From Acidilobaceae archaeon (GTDB lineage: Archaea; Thermoproteota; Thermoprotei_A; Sulfolobales; Acidilobaceae), in the NCBI GenBank assembly GCA_027039295.1, contig JALWEW010000116.1, positions 1 to 7,382 of the forward strand: a stretch of 7,382 nt of DNA, read 5' to 3'. Both the position numbers and the translations under genes were made by a program. Below the pieces are notes generated by a model. The model did no database searches, was not told the origin of the DNA, and saw only the letters and a program-made list of their open reading frames with translations. Below are positions 1 through 5,326 of this stretch, piece by piece. Every line of letters begins with the position of its first letter. The stretch's first letter is position 1.

Positions 1-566
1 ACTCCACACTCCCCCAGCCCCCGCTCCCTGGTACTGCCCTCTGAGGCCTTAGAGTCTGGGCTGGGGCCGTCCCCCTCGGGACACGCCTCCCTGAGCCTCT
101 CGAGGAGCCTCCTTAGGCCCTCCCTGAAGAGCCTGCAGGCCTCCCTCGCCTCGGCCTCGTAGCCCGCCTTTCTGAGGAGCTCAATGGCGTCCACGACCTG
201 GAAGGTGGTGTAGAAGGGCCTCAGGCGCGCCTTGAACATTACTATGGATGCGAGTTCCTCCCACCCCTTCCTCGAGAGCCTGTACTTAACCCTCCTCCCA
301 CTCTTCACGTGGGCGGTCTCAACGCCAGCCCTCTCAATGACGCCTTCAGCCTCCAGCTGCTCCAGCAGCGGGTAGAGGGTGCCCGGCGTGGGCCTCCAGC
401 AGCCCAGCGTCGCCTCCTCTATCCTCTTGATCACGGCGTAGCCGTGGGAGGGCCTCTCAGCCAGCACCCTGAGCACTGCTGCCCTAAGGGTCTCCCGGAC
501 TAGCCTGCCACCGCTACTGGGTCTACCGTCAGTCTCCCTCGTCTCCAATACAGAGCACCCAGCCAC
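1..566 (-). CDS. PadR-family winged-helix transcriptional regulator (C-terminus beyond window)
   Basis: This is a DNA-binding regulator. The frame is open from a GTG at 566 to the left edge (188 codons, no stop). The PadR core covers about residues 25-105: a first helix LRAAVLRVLAERP, the family hallmark HGYAVIKRIEEA (41-52), the recognition-helix segment RPTPGTLYPLLEQLEAEGVI (58-77), and a wing ending KYRLSRKGWEEL (94-105). After it comes an Arg/Glu-rich helical C-terminal region typical of PadR dimerisation helices. I chose GTG 566 because a TATA box (597-591) lies about 28 nt upstream, which fits a leaderless transcript; an in-frame TTG at 548 is the alternative. It is divergent from the prenyl synthase across a repeat-containing gap, so autoregulation or control of that gene is possible. 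The ligand is unknown. Confidence 0.88.
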   Translation of the reverse strand, partial: MAGCSVLETRETDGRPSSGGRLVRETLRAAVLRVLAERPSHGYAVIKRIEEATLGCWRPTPGTLYPLLEQLEAEGVIERAGVETAHVKSGRRVKYRLSRKGWEELASIVMFKARLRPFYTTFQVVDAIELLRKAGYEAEAREACRLFREGLRRLLERLREACPEGDGPSPDSKASEGSTRERGLGECG

Positions 567-590
567 AAATCGAAGCGTCTTCGGGCGGGA

Positions 591-597
591 TTATAAG
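591..597 (-). promoter_or_regulatory. TATA box of the PadR-family gene
   Basis: On the minus strand the sequence reads CTTATAA. Its centre is about 28 nt from the GTG at 566, so the predicted transcript would begin at or very near the start codon (leaderless). Confidence 0.55.
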
Positions 598-617
598 TTA
601 CACGCACATACCCTACA

Positions 618-632
618 CCCTCCGGGGGAGGG
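618..632. promoter_or_regulatory. Perfect 6-bp inverted repeat in the divergent intergenic region (possible operator)
   Basis: CCCTCC, a GGG spacer and GGAGGG form a perfect dyad. The right arm runs directly into the first copy of a 15-bp direct repeat. PadR proteins commonly bind dyads near their own promoter, so an operator role is plausible. No binding evidence is available from sequence alone. Confidence 0.3.
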
Positions 633-645
633 CTGTGAGGAGGGC
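631..645 (+). repeat. 15-bp direct repeat, copy 1
   Basis: GGCTGTGAGGAGGGC is repeated exactly at 715-729, an offset of 84 bp. Both copies lie between the divergent PadR and prenyl synthase genes, and each is next to a CCCTCC/GGAGGG dyad. Confidence 0.75.
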
Positions 646-702
646 TGGTATTGCCGACCCCTAAATAGAGAGGCGGGGATGCGGTGGGACACCAGACATG
701 GA

Positions 703-729
703 GCCCTCCCCCGCGGCTGTGAGGAGGGC
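703..729. promoter_or_regulatory. 7-bp inverted repeat with 13-nt loop (possible operator)
   Basis: GCCCTCC at 703-709 pairs with GGAGGGC at 723-729. The right arm is the end of the second copy of the 15-bp direct repeat. Together with the dyad at 618-632 this gives two similar elements in one intergenic region, which suggests paired regulator sites. Confidence 0.3.
715..729 (+). repeat. 15-bp direct repeat, copy 2
   Basis: An exact second copy of GGCTGTGAGGAGGGC. It ends about 60 nt upstream of the prenyl synthase TATA box. Confidence 0.75.
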
Positions 730-791
730 ATTCCGGCGGCACCGAAGCCCTGGTGGTGTGGAGCGCTTCGCTGGCCGAGCCTGCCCTCCCG

Positions 792-798
792 TTATAAA
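792..798 (+). promoter_or_regulatory. TATA box of the prenyl synthase gene
   Basis: TTATAAA. A start about 26 nt downstream would fall near 820, giving a leader of roughly 20 nt before the TTG at 842. A weak GGGG-type ribosome-binding stretch sits near 828-833. Confidence 0.6.
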
Positions 799-841
799 CC
801 GTGGCGTGGCCCCTGCCTCCGGCTAGACGGGGCGCTAGTGA

Positions 842-1753
842 TTGGCCGGTGTCCCCTCCGAGGTCGCCGAGGAGATCGTTAGTGAGTGGCGCAGGATACG
901 CGAGATGCTGGAGCCGCACCTAGCCGAGGCCGCGAGGAGCGCCAGCGAGGCCGGCCTCGAGGAGGTGGCATCCTATATCGTCAGGGGCGGCAAGAGGTTC
1001 AGAGGGTTCCTAGTCGTACTGGTTGCAGAGGCCCTCGGGGGGAGAGCGGAGGATGCCGTAGACGCCGCTGTGGCGATCGAGCTGGTGCACAGTGCGAGCC
1101 TGGCCATAGACGATATCATAGACAAGGACAGGGTCAGGAGGGGATCCCCCGTGGCCTGGATAGTCCACGGGGTGGAGAAGACCGTGCTCGCGAGCCTCCT
1201 CATGATACCCGTGGCCCAGAGGATGGTGGAGCGCTACGGCCTCAGGGCCCTCACGAGGGTCGTGGCGGCCTGGGAGAGAACTGTCCGAGGCGAGATCCTC
1301 GACTACCTGGCGACCCCCCACCTGCCCCCCTCGAGGTACCTCGAGCTGGTAGATATGAAGACTGGGAGCCTCTTCGCCCTCGCAGCAGCCCTGGGAGCCA
1401 TAGCGGCCGGGCGCCCCGACCTAGCGCCTCGCCTCGAGGACTACGGGGGCCACCTGGGGAGGATCTACCAGGTGGCCGACGACGCCTCAGACTACTACCT
1501 ATACATCAAGGGTAGGAGGCAGAAGCTAGACCCGAGCGAAGAGCTGTTCGAGAAGTGGGCCACAGAGCAGCTAGGCGCAACGCCGGGCGAGGACGCGGTC
1601 AAAGCCGCCCTCGAATACGTGGCGCGGGAGGCCAGGAAGGCCTCCCAGCTACTAGAGGGGATCCCGGCGAGTAGGAAGAGGGAGATACTCAAAGCTATAC
1701 CCAGATTCATGGCGGAGAAGCTAGTGGAGGAGGCAGGCCTCACCCTCCCCTAG
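842..1753 (+). CDS. Trans-isoprenyl diphosphate synthase (polyprenyl synthetase family, likely product longer than C20)
   Basis: Head-to-tail condensation of isopentenyl diphosphate onto an allylic diphosphate, supplying chains for archaeal ether lipids or quinone tails; cytosolic. The protein is 303 aa, normal for the family. Visible motifs are GGKRFR (49-54), the first Asp-rich motif DDIID (90-94) followed by RRG (99-101), MKTGSLF (172-178), and the second Asp-rich motif DDASD (213-217). The residue five positions before the first motif is Ala85. Archaeal geranylgeranyl synthases usually have an aromatic there, and long-chain synthases usually a small residue, so a product beyond C20 is inferred. 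The usual Gly-Lys/Asp segment after the second motif is replaced by YYLYIKGRRQKLD. TTG 842 is the only reasonable start: an in-frame TGA lies directly upstream. It stands alone, with tRNA-Ser just downstream. Confidence 0.93.
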   Translation: MAGVPSEVAEEIVSEWRRIREMLEPHLAEAARSASEAGLEEVASYIVRGGKRFRGFLVVLVAEALGGRAEDAVDAAVAIELVHSASLAIDDIIDKDRVRRGSPVAWIVHGVEKTVLASLLMIPVAQRMVERYGLRALTRVVAAWERTVRGEILDYLATPHLPPSRYLELVDMKTGSLFALAAALGAIAAGRPDLAPRLEDYGGHLGRIYQVADDASDYYLYIKGRRQKLDPSEELFEKWATEQLGATPGEDAVKAALEYVAREARKASQLLEGIPASRKREILKAIPRFMAEKLVEEAGLTLP

Positions 1754-1759
1754 GGCCTG

Positions 1760-1770
1760 GAAACTTTAAA
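1760..1770 (+). promoter_or_regulatory. BRE/TATA promoter of tRNA-Ser
   Basis: A purine-rich GGAAAC leads into TTTAAA (1765-1770). The TATA centre is about 39 nt before the mature 5' end, a usual archaeal tRNA spacing. It begins only a few bases after the prenyl synthase stop codon. Confidence 0.65.
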
Positions 1771-1805
1771 CTCCCCAGCCAACCACGTCAAACAACACGG
1801 AGAGA

Positions 1806-1929
1806 GCCGGGGTGGCCGAGCGGCCCAAGGCGGCGGGCTCGAGGGCGGCCAGCGGGTTACGCGCCCGCCGCACGCGAGACCCGTTGCCCCGAAAGGGGCG
1901 CGCGGGTTCGAATCCCGCCCCCGGCGCCA
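1806..1929 (+). tRNA. tRNA-Ser(CGA), intron-containing, CCA encoded
   Basis: Class II tRNA. The acceptor is GCCGGGG (1806-1812) with CCCCGGC (1919-1925), then discriminator G1926 and encoded CCA (1927-1929). The D-arm is GCC/GGC. The anticodon stem is GCGGG (1833-1837) with CCCGT (1880-1884). After intron removal the loop is CTCGAGA, anticodon CGA. The long variable arm is GCCCC-GAAA-GGGGC (1886-1899). The T-arm is GCGGG-TTCGAAT-CCCGC (1902-1918). The long variable arm plus G73 discriminator identify Ser rather than Leu (archaeal tRNA-Leu normally has A73). Exons are 1806-1843 and 1879-1926 if the intron sits at the canonical 37/38 site. Confidence 0.95.
1844..1878 (+). other. tRNA-Ser anticodon-loop intron (35 nt, position 37/38)
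   Basis: The intron is defined by closing the 7-nt anticodon loop. Within it, GCGGC (1845-1849) pairs with GCCGC (1867-1871), and GGG (1854-1856) can pair with CCC (1864-1866). The exon end CGAG is repeated at the intron end (1875-1878), so several junction positions give the same mature tRNA; 37/38 is chosen by convention. In that register the central helix CTCG/CGCG has one mismatch (U-C), so the bulge-helix-bulge is relaxed. Confidence 0.75.
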
Positions 1930-1959
1930 TTCCCGCCTGCCGCACACCCTATTCCAAGT

Positions 1960-1980
1960 CCCCGCAAGCCCGTAGCGGGG
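1960..1980. other. GC-rich stem-loop downstream of tRNA-Ser
   Basis: CCCCGC (1960-1965) pairs perfectly with GCGGGG (1975-1980) across a 9-nt loop. No T-run follows, so it is not a classic intrinsic terminator. It lies in the 176-nt gap between tRNA-Ser and the convergent PEBP-like gene. The rest of that gap shows only a weak TGGAA-N7-TTCCA dyad (2019-2035). Confidence 0.35.
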
Positions 1981-2105
1981 CCTACATCCCGTAGAAGGGG
2001 GAGGGCTCTCGGGGGCACTGGAACACTTCATTCCAGATGCCACGGTCATACTCTTAGTTGCGTGGGCAGCCACCGCTTAGGCCTTCGAGCTCCTGGTTAC
2101 AGGTG

Positions 2106-2696
2106 CTACCTCGAGTAGGTGCCCATAGCGTAGCCCCATGCTAGCACGTGGCCCCTAATGGCGTTGAGCAGCTGGTTCAGAGTGTAGCCCCTCGAGAGTC
2201 CCGGGTCCCTGTCAAGAGCCACGACTAGGAAGAAGTACCTATGCGGCCCGTGCCCCGGGGGAGGGCATGGGCCGCCGTAGCCTATCCTCCTGAAGTCGTT
2301 CCTACCCTCGACGGCGTTGGGCGATGGGAAGGAGACCGTGGGAGCGGCTGGCTGGTAGGCGAGCCAGTGTATGAACGTGCCCAGGGGCGCGTCGGGGTCA
2401 TACATTATCAGGGCGACACTCTTGGCATCGGCGGGCACCCCGCTCACCTCAACCCTAGGAGCCCTATCGGGGCCATCGCAGGTGTACTCGACAGCTATCC
2501 TGCCGTCAGCGCCTATGCCCTCAACACTAACCCTAAGGGACTCAGGCGCGCCCGAGACCAGGTCCTCGAACCTCCTATCCACAAGCACGCCTCCACCACC
2601 CCGCTGGCGGGAGGCCCAAGCCAGGGCCATCCCAACAACAAGTAGGGCAACAAGGACAATATACACTAACCGCCTATCACCACCGCTAATACCCAT
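2106..2696 (-). CDS. PEBP / YbhB-YbcL (Raf kinase inhibitor-like) family protein with N-terminal membrane anchor
   Basis: A phosphatidylethanolamine-binding-protein fold. The physiological role of archaeal members is not established. Counting from ATG 2696 (196 aa), residues 10-28 are a hydrophobic membrane segment preceded by RR and followed by SRQR, then a Gly/linker stretch, then the PEBP domain from about 50. Family motifs are YTCDGPDRAP (71-80), DPDAP (100-104), HW (110-111) and GYGGPCPPPG followed by HRYFF (139-156). The conserved Asp-Pro and His residues of the anion-binding pocket are present. The protein is probably anchored with its domain outside the cell. Starts are uncertain: a TTG at 2741 would add 15 residues, and no clear ribosome-binding site decides between them. 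It converges on tRNA-Ser and lies downstream of tRNA-Pro on the same strand. Confidence 0.88.
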   Translation of the reverse strand: MGISGGDRRLVYIVLVALLVVGMALAWASRQRGGGGVLVDRRFEDLVSGAPESLRVSVEGIGADGRIAVEYTCDGPDRAPRVEVSGVPADAKSVALIMYDPDAPLGTFIHWLAYQPAAPTVSFPSPNAVEGRNDFRRIGYGGPCPPPGHGPHRYFFLVVALDRDPGLSRGYTLNQLLNAIRGHVLAWGYAMGTYSR

Positions 2697-2869
2697 ACAC
2701 CCCCACACACAGAGGGGCACAGCGGGCAGTTTTTGCTCCAATCCAGAAACAGGACATCACCGTGGATCCAGCGAGGCTACTACCCTCTAATGCTAAGGCT
2801 AGGAGGCGAATAGAAAGTGGAAATCACTAGAGGCGTAAGCAACGATTACCACGTATAAACGCGCTGTGT

Positions 2870-2885
2870 ACATAAAGAGAAGTAA
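2870..2885 (-). terminator. T-rich stretch downstream of tRNA-Pro (possible archaeal terminator)
   Basis: On the minus strand, about 30-40 nt past the tRNA 3' end, the sequence becomes pyrimidine-rich (CTTCTCTTTATG). Archaeal polymerase commonly stops at such T-rich tracts. The remaining sequence between here and the PEBP-like gene holds no gene that I can support. Confidence 0.3.
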
Positions 2886-2912
2886 CACTGAAGGAAGGCT
2901 GCTCTGCGCTCT

Positions 2913-2990
2913 TGGTGGGGCCGCGGGGATTTGAACCCCGGACCACGGGGGCCCAAGCCCCGCATCCTAGCCAGGCTAGACGACGGCCCC
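2913..2990 (-). tRNA. tRNA-Pro(TGG), no intron, CCA encoded
   Basis: Read on the minus strand, acceptor GGGGCCG (2990-2984) pairs with CGGCCCC, followed by discriminator A (2916) and encoded CCA (2915-2913). The anticodon stem CGGGG/CCCCG encloses the loop CTTGGGC, anticodon TGG. The T-arm is CGGGG-TTCAAAT-CCCCG. All arms pair fully and no intron is needed to close the anticodon loop. Confidence 0.96.
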
Positions 2991-3021
2991 TCCCCGCGAG
3001 GGTATGGGCTAGGCTGTGGGG

Positions 3022-3036
3022 TCTATTAGGGTTAAG
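3022..3036 (-). promoter_or_regulatory. Putative promoter of tRNA-Pro
   Basis: On the minus strand this AT-rich patch reads CTTAACCCTAATAGA, centred about 39 nt before the mature 5' end. That is the same spacing as the tRNA-Ser TATA box in this window. Which of the two TATA-like cores is used cannot be told. Confidence 0.4.
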
Positions 3037-3068
3037 CCTCTAGGGGCTAGGAGAGGAGTGGTTCAAGG

Positions 3069-3077
3069 TAAAAATGG
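3069..3077 (-). terminator. T-run after the thiolase/DUF35 operon
   Basis: On the minus strand CCATTTTTA lies about 20 nt past the stop of the last operon gene. A T5 tract in otherwise GC-rich DNA is the best candidate for the operon 3' end. It also lies upstream of the tRNA-Pro promoter. Confidence 0.4.
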
Positions 3078-3096
3078 GGGTTACGGGGGCTGGGGT

Positions 3097-3552
3097 TTAG
3101 GCTGGCTCGAAGTATTCGATGTCTGTTATGTGTCCTGTCCTCTGCTCCGGGGGCCTCCAGTGTGGCTTGACCTCCATGCCTATGTAGACTGCGTCGGGGT
3201 CTGCTTTGACTATGTGTATTAGGCCTCCCCTGCGCGCGTCGTCTGGGCGTATGAGTGCTAGTACCTGGGGTTCGGGTAGTGGGTTCCCGTAGATGTCCTC
3301 GTATACTACCGTGAATGTGGCTATGCGCCAGGGGCCCTTGACCTCGACTAGCTCGCCGGGGCTGCCGTCGGGGCAGTAGGTCTTGGGTGGCACGTGGACG
3401 CCGCCGGGGCACTTCATGCCGAGGATCCTGCCCTCCTTGAGCGCCTTAGCGAACTCTATGCCGTGGATGCCTGGTGTGTAGACGTACTTCTCCACCTCCT
3501 CCGAGCCTGGGTAGTGGATTACATCGCCTATCCTCCAGGCCTTCCACACCAT
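3097..3552 (-). CDS. DUF35 (zinc-ribbon + OB-fold) protein with degenerate zinc ribbon
   Basis: Acyl-CoA-binding accessory subunit of the DUF35/COG1545 type, which partners thiolase-fold enzymes. It has 151 aa with an N-terminal helical part, a ribbon region at 44-63, an OB-fold, and the family-like end KPHWRPPEQR...DIEYFEP (129-150). The ribbon should be CxxC...CxxC. Here it is CPGG (48-51) and CPDG (60-63), so the second Cys of each knuckle is Gly and stable four-Cys zinc binding is unlikely; the paralogue just upstream keeps all four. The start is ATG 3552, preceded by GAGGGGTGA as ribosome-binding site, which overlaps the upstream stop codon; the gap is 7 nt. Last gene of the operon. It may be a structural or substrate-binding subunit that no longer needs metal. 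Confidence 0.92.
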   Translation of the reverse strand: MVWKAWRIGDVIHYPGSEEVEKYVYTPGIHGIEFAKALKEGRILGMKCPGGVHVPPKTYCPDGSPGELVEVKGPWRIATFTVVYEDIYGNPLPEPQVLALIRPDDARRGGLIHIVKADPDAVYIGMEVKPHWRPPEQRTGHITDIEYFEPA

Positions 3553-3559
3553 CGCCCGG

Positions 3560-4120
3560 TCACCCCTCTATGGGCTCGAAGCACTCTATATCGTTGATGT
3601 CTCCCCTCCTCTCCTCTGGGGGCCTCCACCGTGGCTTGACCCTCATGCCTATGGCGCGGCCGCTCATGACGTCCTCGGGTGTAACGCCGCAGAGCCTATG
3701 GAAGAGGCCGGCGAACTCGTAGCCGCCGGGCGTGTAGCCGGGGGCGTCTAGCTGTATGACGCCCACTATGACGGGCTCCTTCCTCCTCTCCCTGAACGTG
3801 CCTATGTAGCTTATCACAGCAGTGTGTATAACGCCGGTGCCGGGTAGCTCGACCCACTCGAGGGTGTGGGTGTGGCAGTACTCGCAGTACATCCTCGGGG
3901 GCACGTAGACCCTCCCGCATCTGGGGCAGCGTGTCCCCAGGATCTTGCCCTCCTTGAGTCCCATTAGGAACCTCGACTGGGCCTGGCCAGCGCTGAAGAG
4001 GTACTTAGCCCTCGGCGGGTACTCGACAAGGCCTACTAGGCTGTACATCTCGTCCCTCTTGAGGTAGTGGCCGGGCGGGTTCACCCACCCGGGCTGGGGC
4101 CTCCCACTCCTACTGCTCAC
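3560..4120 (-). CDS. DUF35 (zinc-ribbon + OB-fold) acyl-CoA-binding protein
   Basis: Non-catalytic partner expected to bind a thiolase-fold subunit and shape the CoA-substrate tunnel, as in archaeal thiolase/HMG-CoA synthase complexes and in BbsA of BbsAB. It has 186 aa. A Pro-rich N-terminal extension of about 35-40 residues is followed by the helix FLMGLKEGKI (51-60), an intact zinc ribbon CPRC (65-68) and CEYC (79-82), an OB-fold, and the C-terminal signature KPRWRPPEER...DIECFEP (162-183). GTG 4120 is preferred because a strong GGTGGTGAT sequence lies just before it; ATG at residue 25 is a possible internal start. It follows the thiolase-like gene after 13 nt and precedes the degenerate paralogue by 7 nt, so the four genes are almost certainly co-transcribed. 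Confidence 0.93.
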   Translation of the reverse strand: MSSRSGRPQPGWVNPPGHYLKRDEMYSLVGLVEYPPRAKYLFSAGQAQSRFLMGLKEGKILGTRCPRCGRVYVPPRMYCEYCHTHTLEWVELPGTGVIHTAVISYIGTFRERRKEPVIVGVIQLDAPGYTPGGYEFAGLFHRLCGVTPEDVMSGRAIGMRVKPRWRPPEERRGDINDIECFEPIEG

Positions 4121-4133
4121 CCATCACCACCCC

Positions 4134-5318
4134 CTAGTTGCCCAGGACTATCACGGTTCCGGCCTGCATGAGGTCGCCCCACGCCTGGGCGACGCCGTAG
4201 TGGACTGGCTTCTTCACCTGGCGGGGCCCGGCCTCGTAGCGGAGCTGCCAGAAGATCTCGGCGACCTTCATGAGGCCAGCAGCCGCTATCGGGTTGCCTA
4301 CCCCCAGCAGGCCCCCGCTGGGACTCGTGGGTAGCTCGCCGCTCCTGTCGAACCATCCCTCCTCGAGTAGCTTGGGGGCCTCGCATGGCCTAGCCAGCAT
4401 GAGGCCCTCTATGTGGTGTAGCTCCTTGTAGTCGAAGGGGTCGTAGGGCTCCGCGACGTCTATCTCCTTCCAGGGCCTCTCTATCCCGGCCATCTTGTAG
4501 GCCATCCTGGCGGCGTAGTTCACGTACCTCGGGAAGGCTAGCTCCCTATTGTACCAGTGGGTGTTGTCGAGTGTGAAGCCTATCCCCTCGACCCAGACCG
4601 GCGAGTCCGTTATTCTCCTAGCCTCGTTCTCCCTAGCCAGTATGACCGCGGCGGCCCCATCGCTCACGGGGCTGATGTCGAGCCTGTTGACGGGCCATAC
4701 GAGTAGCTCGCTGTTGAGGACGTCCTCCACTGTTATGTTAGCCGCGGCCTGGGCGGCGGGGTGGTCTAGGGCGTTCCTCTTGTTCTTAACGCTCACCTTG
4801 GCTATCGTCTCCTTGGTGGCGCCGCACTTGTACATGTACCTCCTCATCTCCATGGCGAATATCCATATAAGATTGGGGCCGAGGGGCCTCTCGAGTATCG
4901 GGTCCCAGATGTAGGCGAAGACCCCCTGGGGGTGCGGGTGGGCAGGGCTCATCTTCTCCTCCGCGACAGCCAGCACGGTATCGCAGAGGCCGCTGGCGGC
5001 GTGCCACCACGCTGCTACGGGCACGAAGACCCCGGTGCCACCGCCGACGTAGACCCTCACCGTGGGCTTCCCGAAGCCTCCGGCGTCCGCTATGTACTCC
5101 CCGTTGAAGTGTAGTCCATCGAATGCGTCGGGGGCGGTGCCCGTCACTATGCAGTCGATGTCGTCAAACGTAAGCCCGGCGCTCTCCAGCGCCTGCTTTG
5201 CCGCCTCCCAGGCAAGCTCCCTAGGGGTCTCCTGGAGCCTCCTCCTGAAGAGTGTGAGGCCAGCCCCCACGACTGCGACCCTATCCTTAACGAAGATATT
5301 AGTCCTCACCACTACCAC
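4134..5318 (-). CDS. Thiolase-fold protein B (SCP-x/COG0183-like) lacking canonical catalytic Cys/His
   Basis: Thiolase-superfamily subunit of 394 aa, full length for the SCP-x type. The N-terminal repeat starts VAVVGAGLT (14-22); ITVEDV (195-200), the segment around SDGAAAVILA (219-228) and SGGLLGVGNP (334-343) are family landmarks. Catalytic positions are changed. The nucleophile region expected as Cys-x-Ser-Gly reads GGTG (93-96, Gly for Cys). The HDAF-type His is Tyr292 in EPYDPF (290-295). The GHP His is Asn342. It is therefore unlikely to be a normal acetoacetyl-CoA thiolase. Tyr at such a site recalls aldolase members of the superfamily (Ltp2 with a DUF35 partner); this is inference. 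The GTG start at 5318 lies 8 nt after the stop of thiolase-fold protein A; nearby GTGs at codons 3 and 4 are equally possible. It is a clear paralogue of protein A. Confidence 0.9.
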   Translation of the reverse strand: MVVVRTNIFVKDRVAVVGAGLTLFRRRLQETPRELAWEAAKQALESAGLTFDDIDCIVTGTAPDAFDGLHFNGEYIADAGGFGKPTVRVYVGGGTGVFVPVAAWWHAASGLCDTVLAVAEEKMSPAHPHPQGVFAYIWDPILERPLGPNLIWIFAMEMRRYMYKCGATKETIAKVSVKNKRNALDHPAAQAAANITVEDVLNSELLVWPVNRLDISPVSDGAAAVILARENEARRITDSPVWVEGIGFTLDNTHWYNRELAFPRYVNYAARMAYKMAGIERPWKEIDVAEPYDPFDYKELHHIEGLMLARPCEAPKLLEEGWFDRSGELPTSPSGGLLGVGNPIAAAGLMKVAEIFWQLRYEAGPRQVKKPVHYGVAQAWGDLMQAGTVIVLGN

Positions 5319-5326
5319 CCCGCCGC

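Noticed and set aside
500..919. Reverse-strand frame of 139 codons spanning the gap between the regulator and the prenyl synthase
   Set aside because: It crosses the TATA boxes and repeats, overlaps both real genes in other frames, and has a composition of random GC-rich sequence.
1750..2073. Reverse-strand 107-codon frame containing GRDSNPRAPFG
   Set aside because: This is the well-known false protein produced by reading a tRNA gene antisense; it overlaps tRNA-Ser exactly.
2241..2790. Plus-strand frames opposite the PEBP-like gene
   Set aside because: The minus strand encodes clear PEBP motifs; the plus frames have none.
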